DNA from: Caldilineaceae bacterium
GTDB taxonomy: Bacteria; Chloroflexota; Anaerolineae; Caldilineales; Caldilineaceae
Assembly: GCA_020846635.1 (NCBI GenBank)
Contig: JADLDO010000054.1
Location: 1 to 64,000 of the forward strand
Direction: 5' to 3'
DNA length: 64,000 nucleotides
The number at the start of each line of letters is the position of its first letter. Position 1 is the first letter of the stretch. Below, piece by piece: positions 26,580-35,609 of this stretch. Below the pieces are notes generated by a model. The model ran no database searches. It saw only the letters and a list, made by a program, of their open reading frames with translations, and was not told the origin of the DNA. Made by a program: the position numbers and the translations under genes.

Positions 26580-27077
26580 ATGACCATTTCCTATCAGCGC
26601 ATCCTCGTCCCACTGGATGGGTCGGAGTTCGCCGCGCGGGCATTACCCCATGCAGAAACTCTCACCACCCTCACCGGCGCGCATCTGGCACTCCTTCAAG
26701 TCGTCCCCAGTGCGGGCATGTTGATCAGTGAAACAGCGGTTGGCACACCTGGCCTCGGCTTACCCACTGTAGACCCATTTCTAAGCGCTGCCCAATATGA
26801 AGCCGTCGAAGAGACATTGGTAAACGATGCCAAGACGGTTTTAGACGAAGCCGCGGCCCCTTTGCTTGCCAACGCGCTGCAAGTCGAAACGGTCATCCTC
26901 AAGGGCGCGCCTGCCGATGCAATTCTCACCTACGCCAAAGAAGAAAAGATCGACCTAATCGTCATGTCCACACACGGACGCAGCGGGCTGGCGAGAATGG
27001 TCTATGGCAGTGTCGCCGAAAATGTACTGCGCCATGCCCCATGCCCGATTCTCCTTGTGCGGGTAACAGGCGAATGA
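26580..27077 (+). CDS. Universal stress protein (UspA family)
   Basis: A small cytoplasmic alpha/beta protein that binds ATP or a related ligand and is linked to stress survival. It opens ISYQRILVPLDGSEFAARAL, and the ATP-site loop near the end is THGRSGLARMVYGSVAENVL, matching G-2x-G-9x-G-S. The ATG at 26580 (MTISYQR) gives 165 aa, the usual single-domain length, with GGAGAGATGAG just upstream; the ORF track begins 29 codons earlier. It is followed after 41 nt by the surface-protein gene. Confidence 0.93.
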   Translation: MTISYQRILVPLDGSEFAARALPHAETLTTLTGAHLALLQVVPSAGMLISETAVGTPGLGLPTVDPFLSAAQYEAVEETLVNDAKTVLDEAAAPLLANALQVETVILKGAPADAILTYAKEEKIDLIVMSTHGRSGLARMVYGSVAENVLRHAPCPILLVRVTGE

Positions 27078-27118
27078 GGCAGAGACAAGGGAATCAGGGT
27101 AAAAGGTAGTTAGGGCAG

Positions 27119-28207
27119 ATGGTACGACTCTTGCGTTGGGGCACATTGATCGTTCTACTCCTCGTCATCATTGGCGTGGCTGCGAACTATCCTATCCTGC
27201 GCGCGCGCCTCTTTGCGCCCATGCTCGCAACGCCCCCAGGCATGCTTGCCGTTGCGAACAGCGATGCTCTGTCAACTATCCTGCCAACCAGCACAGTGCG
27301 CCCAACGGCGCGCCCTACCCTACCTGCGACGCGCAGCAGTGTTCCCGCCCCGGTGCAGATTATTGCCCCTACAGCGCCCGCTTCTTCTACACAGGTCAGC
27401 AGCACAGCGATGCCATCGCCCCAAAGCCTCGAAAGCCCAACGCCGCCCGTGATTGCCACAACCTCGCTCTTACAGGCTATTGGCATAGCCGGTGAGATTA
27501 CGCCCGTGGTCTTGGCCCCATCGACCGATGGCATTACGAAGCCCGATCTGCCGGCTCCTCCAATTTCACCGACCGTTGCCACACCGGCTGTTGTCACGCC
27601 AATTGTCGTCACACCGGTTGTCGTCACGGCACTACGGATCACGCCAACCGCATCGACTATCGTTGAGGTCACTCCCATCGTCGTGCTGACCGTCGAGGTT
27701 GCAACACCCCTCGCCACACCCACATCCATCGGGCCAACCGCCAACAGCGATAGCCCGCTCTACAGCGGGCCGGACGCAACTCATGCCATCGTGGGAGAAG
27801 TGAAGGTTGGCGACCCGCTGACGATTATTGGCAGGCACACAGAGGGAACGTGGTACTTACTGGCAAACGGACAATGGCTGCCCGGCGCGGCTGTCGACAA
27901 TGCGCCTTTGGCGCTGCCCCTGGTCTTTCCGACAGTCACCCCGATACCGTCAGCCACACCGACCGTCACGCCGACACCACCCCCAACCGCTACGCCCGAA
28001 ACGTCACCCTCACCCACGCCAACACCCACCAGCCTGGATGCCCCTGTCTGCGACTGTTCGGCGGATACCTATGACTGCCTCGGCAACATCTTTGCCAGCC
28101 GCGACGAAGCACAGCGCTGCTTCGAATACTGCTTCCGCCAAAAGGGAATAGACATCCACCTGCTCGACCCCAACCTCAACGGCCTCGCCTGCGAAAATCT
28201 ACCCTAA
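27119..28207 (+). CDS. Surface protein: TM anchor, Thr/Pro/Val stalk, SH3-like and excalibur-like domains
   Basis: A 362-aa protein with one N-terminal helix (about 8-24), then a long low-complexity stalk with repeated TPVV/TP units (about 45-215). An SH3-like domain follows (about 216-265; PLYSGPDATHAIVGEVKVGD), then a second Thr/Pro linker, then a Cys-rich end from about 312. That end has six Cys and closes with HLLDPNLNGLACENLP, which recalls the excalibur calcium-binding motif D-x-D-x-D-G-x-x-C-E, though with Asn in place of two acids. It should be exported and anchored. The last 4 bp overlap the convergent methyltransferase gene. Its role is unknown, perhaps wall or matrix binding. Confidence 0.7.
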   Translation: MVRLLRWGTLIVLLLVIIGVAANYPILRARLFAPMLATPPGMLAVANSDALSTILPTSTVRPTARPTLPATRSSVPAPVQIIAPTAPASSTQVSSTAMPSPQSLESPTPPVIATTSLLQAIGIAGEITPVVLAPSTDGITKPDLPAPPISPTVATPAVVTPIVVTPVVVTALRITPTASTIVEVTPIVVLTVEVATPLATPTSIGPTANSDSPLYSGPDATHAIVGEVKVGDPLTIIGRHTEGTWYLLANGQWLPGAAVDNAPLALPLVFPTVTPIPSATPTVTPTPPPTATPETSPSPTPTPTSLDAPVCDCSADTYDCLGNIFASRDEAQRCFEYCFRQKGIDIHLLDPNLNGLACENLP

Positions 28208-29298
28208 GTTGAAGCAGATGGGTTCTTCAGCGGTCGCAGATAAATGGTGATTTCGCTGCGATTGTGAAAAAGCTGGCGCGCCCCGGCAATCGTATAGCGG
28301 TTACGCAAAATAGCGAAGGTGTGTTCCAAAATCGATTCCCGTTTCAATTCGGGGAGTTTGAGCGTCATCAATGCCCAGCCGTGGGGATAAAGCAGCCGCG
28401 CATAGCTGGTCATCAGCCGCGCTGAATCACGCCCATCCATACGCATATCGTTGACAATAATATCGAAGGGATCGGGGCCGGAATCCAAATAGGTCTCCGC
28501 AGTCATCCGCTTGTGGCGCACGCCCCGGTCACTAGCCAGTCGCGGATCAAGGTCGCCAGGGTCCACCGCGGTCACATACTGCTCAAAGTTACGCAGCACC
28601 CGCGTCCACCCGCCAGGAGCAGCGCCCAGATCGAGCGCTGTTCCGCGCGCGGGCAGTTCCAACCCAAAAATATCTATCGCTTCCAACAGCTTAAATTCAG
28701 CGCGGCTGATCTGCCCTTCTTCACGCGCAAAGCGGCGCATGCCCCCCGCCCAATCCGATAAATTGTGCGCCGTCGGCGATGCGCCAAGATAGAAGGTCGG
28801 CGGCTCACCAGCCTCACTCCTCACCGCCACAGAGATCACCTGCTCCGGCTGCCGCACATCGAGCGTCAGCCCAAATTGCTCCACCCCCACCTGCGCGATC
28901 AGTTGGTTCACTTCAAATGGTTTGAAGGCGACATGGGGAAAGATGCGGCTTTGTACAGAAAAAGGCATCGAGGGATCAAGATGCGGCAAGATCTCCTCAG
29001 CAGCCACCAATGCCACCAGCGAACGCCAATCGGCTCCCTCATCCAACGTCAGCACACTTTGCACCGGAGCCACATGGCGCACAAAGATCGGTGGCTTCTC
29101 GGCCCACGCAGCAGCCAAGTCTGCAAAACTGAGCGATCCATTGATCAACAGCACACCAGGGGCAAACTCAAGCCCGACCGTTGCCTTACCATCCACGGCG
29201 TAAAGCTCTTTAAGCGCCAAGTCGAGCGAACCCTCATCGGCGCTGATCAGGTGCTGGTACGCCTGCGCCTCCAATGCCCCTAGTGCCGCGTCGCTCAT
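28204..29298 (-). CDS. RlmM-like rRNA 2'-O-methyltransferase (THUMP-like + FtsJ fold)
   Basis: A 364-aa SAM-dependent methyltransferase. The C-terminal half is FtsJ/RrmJ-like, with the SAM loop ALDLGAAPGGWTRVL and a K-D-K-E-type set visible in SRAEFKLLEA, VNDMRMDG and LMTLKLPEL. The N-terminal half looks like the THUMP-containing part of RlmM, which methylates C2498 of 23S rRNA in E. coli. The target here is inferred only. Its start overlaps the purB stop by 4 bp upstream (ATGA), so the two are translationally coupled. Confidence 0.8.
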   Translation of the reverse strand: MSDAALGALEAQAYQHLISADEGSLDLALKELYAVDGKATVGLEFAPGVLLINGSLSFADLAAAWAEKPPIFVRHVAPVQSVLTLDEGADWRSLVALVAAEEILPHLDPSMPFSVQSRIFPHVAFKPFEVNQLIAQVGVEQFGLTLDVRQPEQVISVAVRSEAGEPPTFYLGASPTAHNLSDWAGGMRRFAREEGQISRAEFKLLEAIDIFGLELPARGTALDLGAAPGGWTRVLRNFEQYVTAVDPGDLDPRLASDRGVRHKRMTAETYLDSGPDPFDIIVNDMRMDGRDSARLMTSYARLLYPHGWALMTLKLPELKRESILEHTFAILRNRYTIAGARQLFHNRSEITIYLRPLKNPSAST

Positions 29299-30710
29299 GC
29301 CACCTCCCGAATACCGACCTCAGCGCGGATCAGGGCCGCCAAGCTGCGAGTCCGCTCCGGTGCATCCCCTACATGCTGTGTTGCATCCAGCAGTTCTGTG
29401 ATGCGCTCAGAGGGCAAATGCGCCAGCAGCCGCCCATCGTGCGTCAAGAGTTCTGCCAATGGATTCGCATCACCCGCCTGTACCGCTGCCCATGCCGCCA
29501 TGCTATGCTCACGAATGACCTCATGCATCGCTTGGCGGTCGCCACCAGCCTTCACAGCCGCCATCAGCACCCGCTCCGTCGCGGCAAAGATGCCATACGC
29601 GGCCAAGTTGCGCGCAATCGGCCCCGGCCAAAATTGCATCCCCTCGACAAGTTTGCGGCTGCGTACCAGCGCCTCATCCATCAGCAAAAATGCTTCGGGC
29701 AAAAAGAGACGCCGGTTTGCAGAGTCGTCCAACGTCCGTTCCAAAAGGCTCAACGCTGCATTGTCCCACGCCACGCGCGGCAGCGCCGCCACCAGTCGCG
29801 TCAGGCTGTCGATATTCTCCGCCACAATGGGGTTGCGCTTAAAGGGCATGGCGCTTGACCCCACTTGCTTCTCACCAAATGGCTCGCTCCACTCACCGAC
29901 GGGCGGGCTTTGCAAAATACGCAGGTCAAAGGCGAACTTGTGCAGTGTCGCACCCAGATTTGCCAATGCATTCATCACCGTCAAATCCTGTTTGCGTGGA
30001 TAGGTTTGCGTGGCAACTTCATAGGCCCGCAGACCCAGCTTCTCCATGACCCGATCTTCAAGTTGGTGCGCGCTCCAGCCGCTCCCTGCCAACAACTCCG
30101 TATAGCTGGCGCTGGTCCCCACAGCCCCCTTGATCCCTTTGCCCCGAATTCCAGCGCCCACGCGGCGCAGCTCGCGCCAATCCTCCCACAAATCTTGTGC
30201 ATACTGTGCCAGCCGGTAGCCAATCGTCGTGGGCTCTGCGGGTTGAATATGCGTAAAGGCCATCGTCGGCGTAGCGGCTTCATTTTCCATACGCGCCACC
30301 AACGCCAAAAGCAGTTGTTGCAGCTCGGCGACAATCAAATCCAAAGCACGTTGCAGCCGCAGCGCATCCACATTGTCCAACGCATCCATCGAGGTTGCGC
30401 CCAAATGGATGATGCCGCCCCCCACAGGCGACTGTTCGGCAAAGGTACGGATCTCGGCCATCAAATCGTGGCGAATCTCTGCCTCAATCTCCGTGGCGCG
30501 CGCGATGTCGATCTGCTCCTGGTGAGCGCGCAAATCCGCCACCTGCTCTGCGGTCACAAGCCCCACTTCCGCCTGCGCTTCCGCCAATGCCACCCAGAAA
30601 CGACGCAAGAGGCGACGCTTCTCCACCTCGCTCCATACCCGGCGCATCGCCTCACTGCCGTAGCGCCAGGTTAGCGGAGACAGATAGCTCCCGTGGTCAT
30701 AGCTCAACAT
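29295..30710 (-). CDS. purB: Adenylosuccinate lyase
   Basis: PurB cleaves SAICAR to AICAR and adenylosuccinate to AMP in purine synthesis. The fumarase/aspartase superfamily signature GSSAMPFKRNPIVAEN is present near residue 283, with the flexible catalytic Ser loop. Earlier conserved regions include HLGATSMDALDN and MAFTHIQPAEPTT. At 471 aa the length is right for the family. It is translationally coupled to the downstream methyltransferase and divergent from the GNAT gene, with 245 bp between that hold no recognisable element. Confidence 0.95.
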   Translation of the reverse strand: MLSYDHGSYLSPLTWRYGSEAMRRVWSEVEKRRLLRRFWVALAEAQAEVGLVTAEQVADLRAHQEQIDIARATEIEAEIRHDLMAEIRTFAEQSPVGGGIIHLGATSMDALDNVDALRLQRALDLIVAELQQLLLALVARMENEAATPTMAFTHIQPAEPTTIGYRLAQYAQDLWEDWRELRRVGAGIRGKGIKGAVGTSASYTELLAGSGWSAHQLEDRVMEKLGLRAYEVATQTYPRKQDLTVMNALANLGATLHKFAFDLRILQSPPVGEWSEPFGEKQVGSSAMPFKRNPIVAENIDSLTRLVAALPRVAWDNAALSLLERTLDDSANRRLFLPEAFLLMDEALVRSRKLVEGMQFWPGPIARNLAAYGIFAATERVLMAAVKAGGDRQAMHEVIREHSMAAWAAVQAGDANPLAELLTHDGRLLAHLPSERITELLDATQHVGDAPERTRSLAALIRAEVGIREVA

Positions 30711-30955
30711 AATTTCACCACCCGCTTCTGCTATTTAGAAGATATTGACTCTACTTTCAGCCCATTCCCTACCCCTCTAGTCTACCCCACGAAGTGTTCA
30801 ATTCCGAATCAGATTACCTAACATCATGCACACTTTGTGCCACTGCCGCCCCCGTGTTACCATAATCATGTCGCGCAGGGATCATTGCGCGCAATTGCCT
30901 GTTTTTTGCTGCTTTCTGTCTCGATTGAGTAAACATTGAATGAACGCTGAATTCC

Positions 30956-31525
30956 ATGGCTGAAAACCAACTCCCTGAAACCAAGCTTGATACACAGCTT
31001 GACATACGACTCGACTATCTAGCCGCTACTCCCAAAATCATTCCACTCCTAGCCACATGGCACCACCAGCAGTGGGGACATCTCGCGAACGCGAGCACGC
31101 TTGCACAGCGCAAAGCTCGCCTCAAGCATCATCTCCAGCGCGGGGCCATCCCGACCACGTTCGTTGCCTGGCATCACGAACAGCCCATAGGCAGCGCCAG
31201 CTTGGTCGCCAACGACATGGCGACACTTCCGGAATGGATACCCTGGCTTGCCAATGTCTATGTGCTGCCCGAATATCGCCGCCAGGGGATTGGCGCAAGG
31301 CTCGTCCAGCGTGTGGCGGCTGAGGCCCTCGACTTGGGCTACCCACGGATCTACCTCTATACGCCCGACCAAATGCACTTTTACGAGACAATGGGCTGGC
31401 AAACCTCCCACTTACGTCACTATCGCGGTGCCGACATGACCGTGATGACGCGCGACCTGATTGTCAATCCGCCGCCCACGGTCAAAGGCTCACTTGCCAC
31501 ACCCACCCAACCCGCCAGTGCCTAA
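30956..31525 (+). CDS. GNAT-family N-acetyltransferase
   Basis: A 189-aa acetyltransferase of the GNAT fold. The acetyl-CoA site is seen in VYVLPEYRRQGIGARLVQRV, followed by the usual YLYTPDQMHFYETMGWQ, where the Tyr often acts as general acid. About 25 extra residues precede the fold. The substrate cannot be inferred. No strong ribosome binding site precedes the chosen ATG; a start at an internal codon is possible. Confidence 0.85.
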   Translation: MAENQLPETKLDTQLDIRLDYLAATPKIIPLLATWHHQQWGHLANASTLAQRKARLKHHLQRGAIPTTFVAWHHEQPIGSASLVANDMATLPEWIPWLANVYVLPEYRRQGIGARLVQRVAAEALDLGYPRIYLYTPDQMHFYETMGWQTSHLRHYRGADMTVMTRDLIVNPPPTVKGSLATPTQPASA

Positions 31526-31543
31526 CGCGCACGCTAACGGTAC

Positions 31544-31568
31544 CTAGCGACAAACATCTAGCGACAAA
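31544..31568. repeat. Direct repeat CTAGCGACAAA x2
   Basis: Two exact 11-bp copies with a 14-bp period lie 57 bp before the dehydrogenase start. They could be a regulator site or a slippage duplication. Confidence 0.6.
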
Positions 31569-31624
31569 TATACAGTCCGGCAGACTTTTCTACCGCACAG
31601 GATCAGAACCAAAGGGGAATCACC

Positions 31625-32902
31625 ATGCGTCTCGAATCAGCCTTTACCATGGACACTTCCAGCATCAAGTTTGGCCCCGGCGTCACGCGCGAAATTGGTG
31701 CTGACATGAGCGCCCTGGGCGCGCGTCGTGTCATGGTCGTCACGGACGCCAATCTGGTCAAGAGCGAAGCGGTCGCCATCAGCCTAGAGGCGCTGCGAGC
31801 CGAGGGTATTGATGCGGTTGTCTATGATCAAGTGCGCGTCGAACCCACGGACGCCTCTTTTCAAGACGCCATCAGTTTCGCCACAAACGGCAACTTCGAT
31901 GGCTATGTAGCCGTTGGCGGCGGTTCGAGCATGGACACGGCAAAAGCCGCCAACCTCTACGCGACTTACCCAGCCCCCTTCTTGGCCTATGTCAATCCGC
32001 CAGTGGGCGAAGGCCGCCCCGTACCGGGGCGGCTCAAGCCGTTGATCGCGGTGCCGACCACCGCGGGAACAGGCAGCGAGACGACTGGCACAGCCATCTT
32101 TGATTACGTAGAGATGCACGCCAAAACCGGCATCGCCCACCGCGCCCTGCGCCCTGTCATGGGGATTATCGACCCCGACAACACGCGCACCTTGCCCAAG
32201 ATGGTCGCCGCCTGTACCGGGCTCGATGTCCTCAGCCATGCGCTGGAGTCGCTGACAGCCATGCCCTTCAACCAGCGTCCTGCGCCCGATTCACCCCGCA
32301 TGCGCCCCGCCTATCAGGGAGCAAATCCCGTCAGCGATATTTGGGCGAGCCGCGCCATTGAAATGTGCAGCCAATACCTCGTACGCGCCGTACATGACCC
32401 GGAAGACGATGAGGCGCGCAGCGAAATGCTTCTCGCCGCAGCCATTGCCGGCATCGGCTTTGGAAACGCGGGCGTACACCTGCCACATGGCATGGCCTAT
32501 CCGGTCGCGGGCATGGTCAAATCCTATCGCCCCGAAGGCTACAAAGTTGATCATCCCATCGTGCCGCATGGCATGGCAGTCATTGTCAATGCCCCCGCCG
32601 TCTTTCGTTTCACAGCATCCACCAACCCAGAACTCCACCTGCAAGCCGCCCGGTTGATGGGCGTTGATACGCGCGGAGCCGCACCCGACGACGCCGGAGA
32701 GCTAGTCGCCCAGGCCCTCATCGACATGATGCGCCAAACGGGGATGCCAAACGGCTTGAACGACCTCGGCTATACCGAAGCGGATGTCGATCAACTGGTG
32801 GCGGGCACACTCCCCCAACACCGCGTTACCAAGCTCTCGCCTCGTCCAGCCTCCGCCGACGACTTGCGCCAGCTATTTCTGGACTCAATGCGCTGTTGGT
32901 AA
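31625..32902 (+). CDS. Iron-containing alcohol dehydrogenase, hydroxyacid-oxoacid transhydrogenase type
   Basis: A 425-aa group III dehydrogenase. The nucleotide loop is AVGGGSSMDTAKAANL. The metal ligands are in GLDVLSHALE, NAGVHLPHGMAYPV and IVPHGMAVIVNAP. The sequence resembles ADHFE1-type hydroxyacid-oxoacid transhydrogenases, which pass hydride between 4-hydroxybutyrate-like acids and 2-oxoglutarate without free NAD: the long loop with AYVNPPVGEGRPVPG is typical of that group. Good Shine-Dalgarno AAAGGGGA. Its link to the sugar genes that follow is not clear. Standard alcohol dehydrogenase activity is an alternative. Confidence 0.88.
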   Translation: MRLESAFTMDTSSIKFGPGVTREIGADMSALGARRVMVVTDANLVKSEAVAISLEALRAEGIDAVVYDQVRVEPTDASFQDAISFATNGNFDGYVAVGGGSSMDTAKAANLYATYPAPFLAYVNPPVGEGRPVPGRLKPLIAVPTTAGTGSETTGTAIFDYVEMHAKTGIAHRALRPVMGIIDPDNTRTLPKMVAACTGLDVLSHALESLTAMPFNQRPAPDSPRMRPAYQGANPVSDIWASRAIEMCSQYLVRAVHDPEDDEARSEMLLAAAIAGIGFGNAGVHLPHGMAYPVAGMVKSYRPEGYKVDHPIVPHGMAVIVNAPAVFRFTASTNPELHLQAARLMGVDTRGAAPDDAGELVAQALIDMMRQTGMPNGLNDLGYTEADVDQLVAGTLPQHRVTKLSPRPASADDLRQLFLDSMRCW

Positions 32903-32942
32903 CACGCCTAATCTAACAGTTAGCCCGCTACATTCGCCCAAA

Positions 32943-32972
32943 TTGACATCTCTGCGCCGCCTGTGCTATTCT
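32943..32972 (+). promoter_or_regulatory. Probable promoter of the 33-40 kb transporter operon
   Basis: TTGACA and TATTCT are separated by 18 nt. The predicted start near 32980 leaves a leader of about 345 nt before the binding-protein gene. Confidence 0.55.
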
Positions 32973-33324
32973 CCCACCTACAACTTTCCCAAGTTGCAGG
33001 CCACTGCACACTTCAACCGATGACCTAATCGGGATGTCCCAAGCCTTTGCGACATCCCCAACCATTCCGCACCAACACAATTGCAACCGTACAACAGACC
33101 GGCTCTGTTAAGCGGCCTGTCCACACGGTAGAGCGGCTGGCAGGAATAGGCACTTGCGTCGATTTGCGCCCTAGCTTCCGGCACAAGTGGCAGCCATTGG
33201 CATCACCTAGCGTTTACCACGCAGCCTCCGCTTGGCGAAAGGAACCAGCCAGGCGATCTGCACACATAAAGTCATTTGTTTCATACCCACAAGAGCAGCG
33301 TCCATTATCTCAGGAGGAAAGCAA
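32973..33324 (+). other. Long untranslated leader before the binding-protein gene
   Basis: About 350 nt without a supported gene. It contains a hairpin, GGGATGTC/GACATCCC, at 33031-33058 and the inverted repeat at 33093-33109. An AGGAGG at 33312 serves the ATG at 33325. I do not recognise a riboswitch class. Confidence 0.5.
33093..33109. promoter_or_regulatory. Inverted repeat AACAGA-N5-TCTGTT, candidate operator
   Basis: A perfect 6-bp inverted repeat with the 5-nt spacer CCGGC lies in the leader of the transporter operon, about 115 nt after the predicted start. Its size suits a dimeric repressor. No regulator gene is adjacent. Confidence 0.4.
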
Positions 33325-35487
33325 ATGCAGTCCAAACGCTTGATCTGGGTCTCGACCCTATTGATCGCCCTGGCGCTATTCCTGGCAGCCTGTGGCGGTG
33401 GGAGCAGCCCCGCTCCCGCAGCCGAAGCCCCTGCTGCCGAGGCGACCGTCGCAGAAGCACCCGCGGCTGAAGCACCTGCCGCAGAAGAAGCGGATACCGA
33501 AGAAGCCGCTGCTGAAGAAGCGCCCGCAGAAGAAGAACGGCTTGGCTCCACCTTGATCGGTGAAATCGAAGGCCCAGTCATCATCACCAACGTGGACGAC
33601 TTCCCATCCGAGTTCAACGAGGCCCCGATGTTGGCTGACCTGGTCGAAGCCGGTGATCTGCCGCCTCTGGAAGAACGCCTGCCCGCCCGCGAAGAACTCC
33701 TCGTCGTCCAACCTGTGCATGAAATCGGCAAATATGGTGGCACCTGGCGGCGTGGCTTCACCGGCCCCGGCGACGGCCAAAATGGTCACCGTGTCGCAGG
33801 CAGCGACCGTCTGCTCTTCTGGGATGCCAATGCCTTCCCCGAAGTCGTTCCCAACGTTGCCAAGAGCTGGGAAGTCAGCGAAGACGGCACCACCATCACC
33901 ATCCACCTGCGCCAGGGCGCAAAGTGGTCAGATGGTGAGCCTTTCACCTCTGCCGACATCATGTTCTGGTTCGAGCATATGTACCAGAATGAAGAACTCG
34001 TCCCGGTGCGTTCCTCCTTCTTCAACATTGATAATGGCGCAACGCTCGAAGCGCCGGACGAGTACACTGTCGTCTATAGCTTCCCCCAACCGAACAGCAT
34101 CTTTGTGGATGTCTTGGCAAGCTCCGTCAACGTCTTTGGTGGCAACGCTGTCTTTGGTAATGTCGGAATGGGTGGCTTTGCCCCGGCCCACTACCTAGAG
34201 CAATTCCACCCTGACTTTGTCGAGCAAGAAGAACTGGATGCACTCGCCGCCGAAGAAGGTTTCGACAACTGGGTCAACCTCTTTAAGGACAAGAACACCT
34301 GGGCCGCAAATCCCGATCTGCCCGTGTTGACCCCGTGGAAGACAGTCAACCCCATCACCACCGACAATTGGGTGTTGGAGCGCAACCCCTATTACTTTGG
34401 CGTTGACTCCGAAGGCAACCAACTGCCCTATATCGACCGCATCTCCATGACCCTGGCCGAAAACCTGGAAGTCCTCAATCTGCGCGCCATTGCCGGTGAG
34501 TATGACTATCAGGCCCGCCATCTCTCTCTCGCCAACCTGCCCGTCTTCCTCGAAAACCAGGAGCAGGGCAACTACACCCTCTCGCTCGACCCGGCGCAGC
34601 ATGGCGCAGATGGCGCGCTCATGATCAACCAGAGCTATGAGGCCGATCCGGAAGTCGGCAAGTGGCTCAAGAATGTAGATTTCCGTCGCGCGCTCTCGTT
34701 GGGCATCGACCGCGATTCCATCAACGAGATCATCTTCCTGGGCATCGGCGTTCCTGGTTCGGCAGTTGTGGCCGAAACGTCGCCTTTCAACCCCGGCCCC
34801 GAATATCGCCAACTCTGGTCCACCTACGACCCGGATCAGGCCAACGCCCTCTTGGACAGCATCGGCTTGACCGAGCGCGACGCCGATGGCTACCGCTTAC
34901 GCACCGATAATGGCGAACGCCTGGTGATTGAGATCCCCTCGATTCCCGCGTTCATCCAATTCACGCAGCTAGGTGAGTTGGTCAAGGAAGATTGGGCCGA
35001 GATCGGCATCTTTGCCAATGTCGTCGAGCAAGAACGAACGCTCGTTGAGAGCGGTCGTGCAGCCAACGAACTCCATGTCTTCTTCTGGCAGAATGACGGA
35101 ACCGACGAACTCTACCTCTACCCGTACCACGCCCTCCCGATCAACGAGACATCGGGCGTGGGGCCTGGCTTCGGCGTCTGGTATTCCACCAACGGCGAAC
35201 AGGGGATTGAACCGCCGGACAATGTCAAGCACGTTCTCGACCTCTTCACACAGGGCTTGGCGGGTACTGCCGAAGAGCGTGTCACAATCGGTAAGGAGAT
35301 CTGGAGCATCATCACCGACGAGGTGTGGACCATCGGCACCGTCGGCCAGTCCGGCGCGTTCATGGGTGTGCGTATTGCCAAGAACAACATGGGCAATATC
35401 CCCACACGCCAGTTCAACGTGCAGGCAGGTCAGACGCCCGCCATCTCTCGTCCAGCAACCTTCTACTACACGGACATTGACGAATAG
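33325..35487 (+). CDS. ABC transporter substrate-binding lipoprotein, peptide/oligosaccharide (SBP_bac_5) type
   Basis: The extracytoplasmic receptor of the importer encoded downstream. A signal peptide ends in LAAC, giving a lipid-anchored Cys, followed by an Ala/Glu-rich linker (AEAPAAEA units) of about 50 residues. The family-5 fold is clear: TITIHLRQGAKWSDGEPFTSADIMF near the start and VDFRRALSLGIDRDSI in the middle. At 720 aa it is much larger than DppA (about 535), as is common for carbohydrate-binding members. The chosen ATG has an ideal AGGAGG 7 nt upstream; the ORF track begins 31 codons earlier. Two hairpins separate it from the permease gene. Confidence 0.93.
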   Translation: MQSKRLIWVSTLLIALALFLAACGGGSSPAPAAEAPAAEATVAEAPAAEAPAAEEADTEEAAAEEAPAEEERLGSTLIGEIEGPVIITNVDDFPSEFNEAPMLADLVEAGDLPPLEERLPAREELLVVQPVHEIGKYGGTWRRGFTGPGDGQNGHRVAGSDRLLFWDANAFPEVVPNVAKSWEVSEDGTTITIHLRQGAKWSDGEPFTSADIMFWFEHMYQNEELVPVRSSFFNIDNGATLEAPDEYTVVYSFPQPNSIFVDVLASSVNVFGGNAVFGNVGMGGFAPAHYLEQFHPDFVEQEELDALAAEEGFDNWVNLFKDKNTWAANPDLPVLTPWKTVNPITTDNWVLERNPYYFGVDSEGNQLPYIDRISMTLAENLEVLNLRAIAGEYDYQARHLSLANLPVFLENQEQGNYTLSLDPAQHGADGALMINQSYEADPEVGKWLKNVDFRRALSLGIDRDSINEIIFLGIGVPGSAVVAETSPFNPGPEYRQLWSTYDPDQANALLDSIGLTERDADGYRLRTDNGERLVIEIPSIPAFIQFTQLGELVKEDWAEIGIFANVVEQERTLVESGRAANELHVFFWQNDGTDELYLYPYHALPINETSGVGPGFGVWYSTNGEQGIEPPDNVKHVLDLFTQGLAGTAEERVTIGKEIWSIITDEVWTIGTVGQSGAFMGVRIAKNNMGNIPTRQFNVQAGQTPAISRPATFYYTDIDE

Positions 35488-35514
35488 ACATTGACGAATA
35501 GACATTGACGAATC
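35473..35514. repeat. 14-bp unit repeated three times at the end of the binding-protein gene
   Basis: GACATTGACGAATA occurs twice exactly and a third time with its last base changed. The first copy holds the stop codon region of the binding-protein gene, so the later copies repeat the gene's tail including a second in-frame-looking stop. Confidence 0.9.
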
Positions 35515-35520
35515 ATCGTC

Positions 35521-35587
35521 GCCGGCCTGTTACGCGACAGGCCGGCACTGAGCACTGCGTCGGGGCGCAATAGTAACGCCCCGACGC
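35521..35587 (+). terminator. Two strong hairpins between receptor and permease genes
   Basis: The first hairpin (35521-35546) is a perfect 10-bp GCCGGCCTGT/ACAGGCCGGC stem. The second (35557-35587) is a perfect 11-bp GCGTCGGGGCG/CGCCCCGACGC stem followed by a short T-rich stretch. Such structures after a receptor gene usually let the receptor be made in excess of the membrane subunits, by partial termination or message protection. Confidence 0.65.
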
Positions 35588-35609
35588 CTATTCCTTTCAT
35601 AGATAGCCT

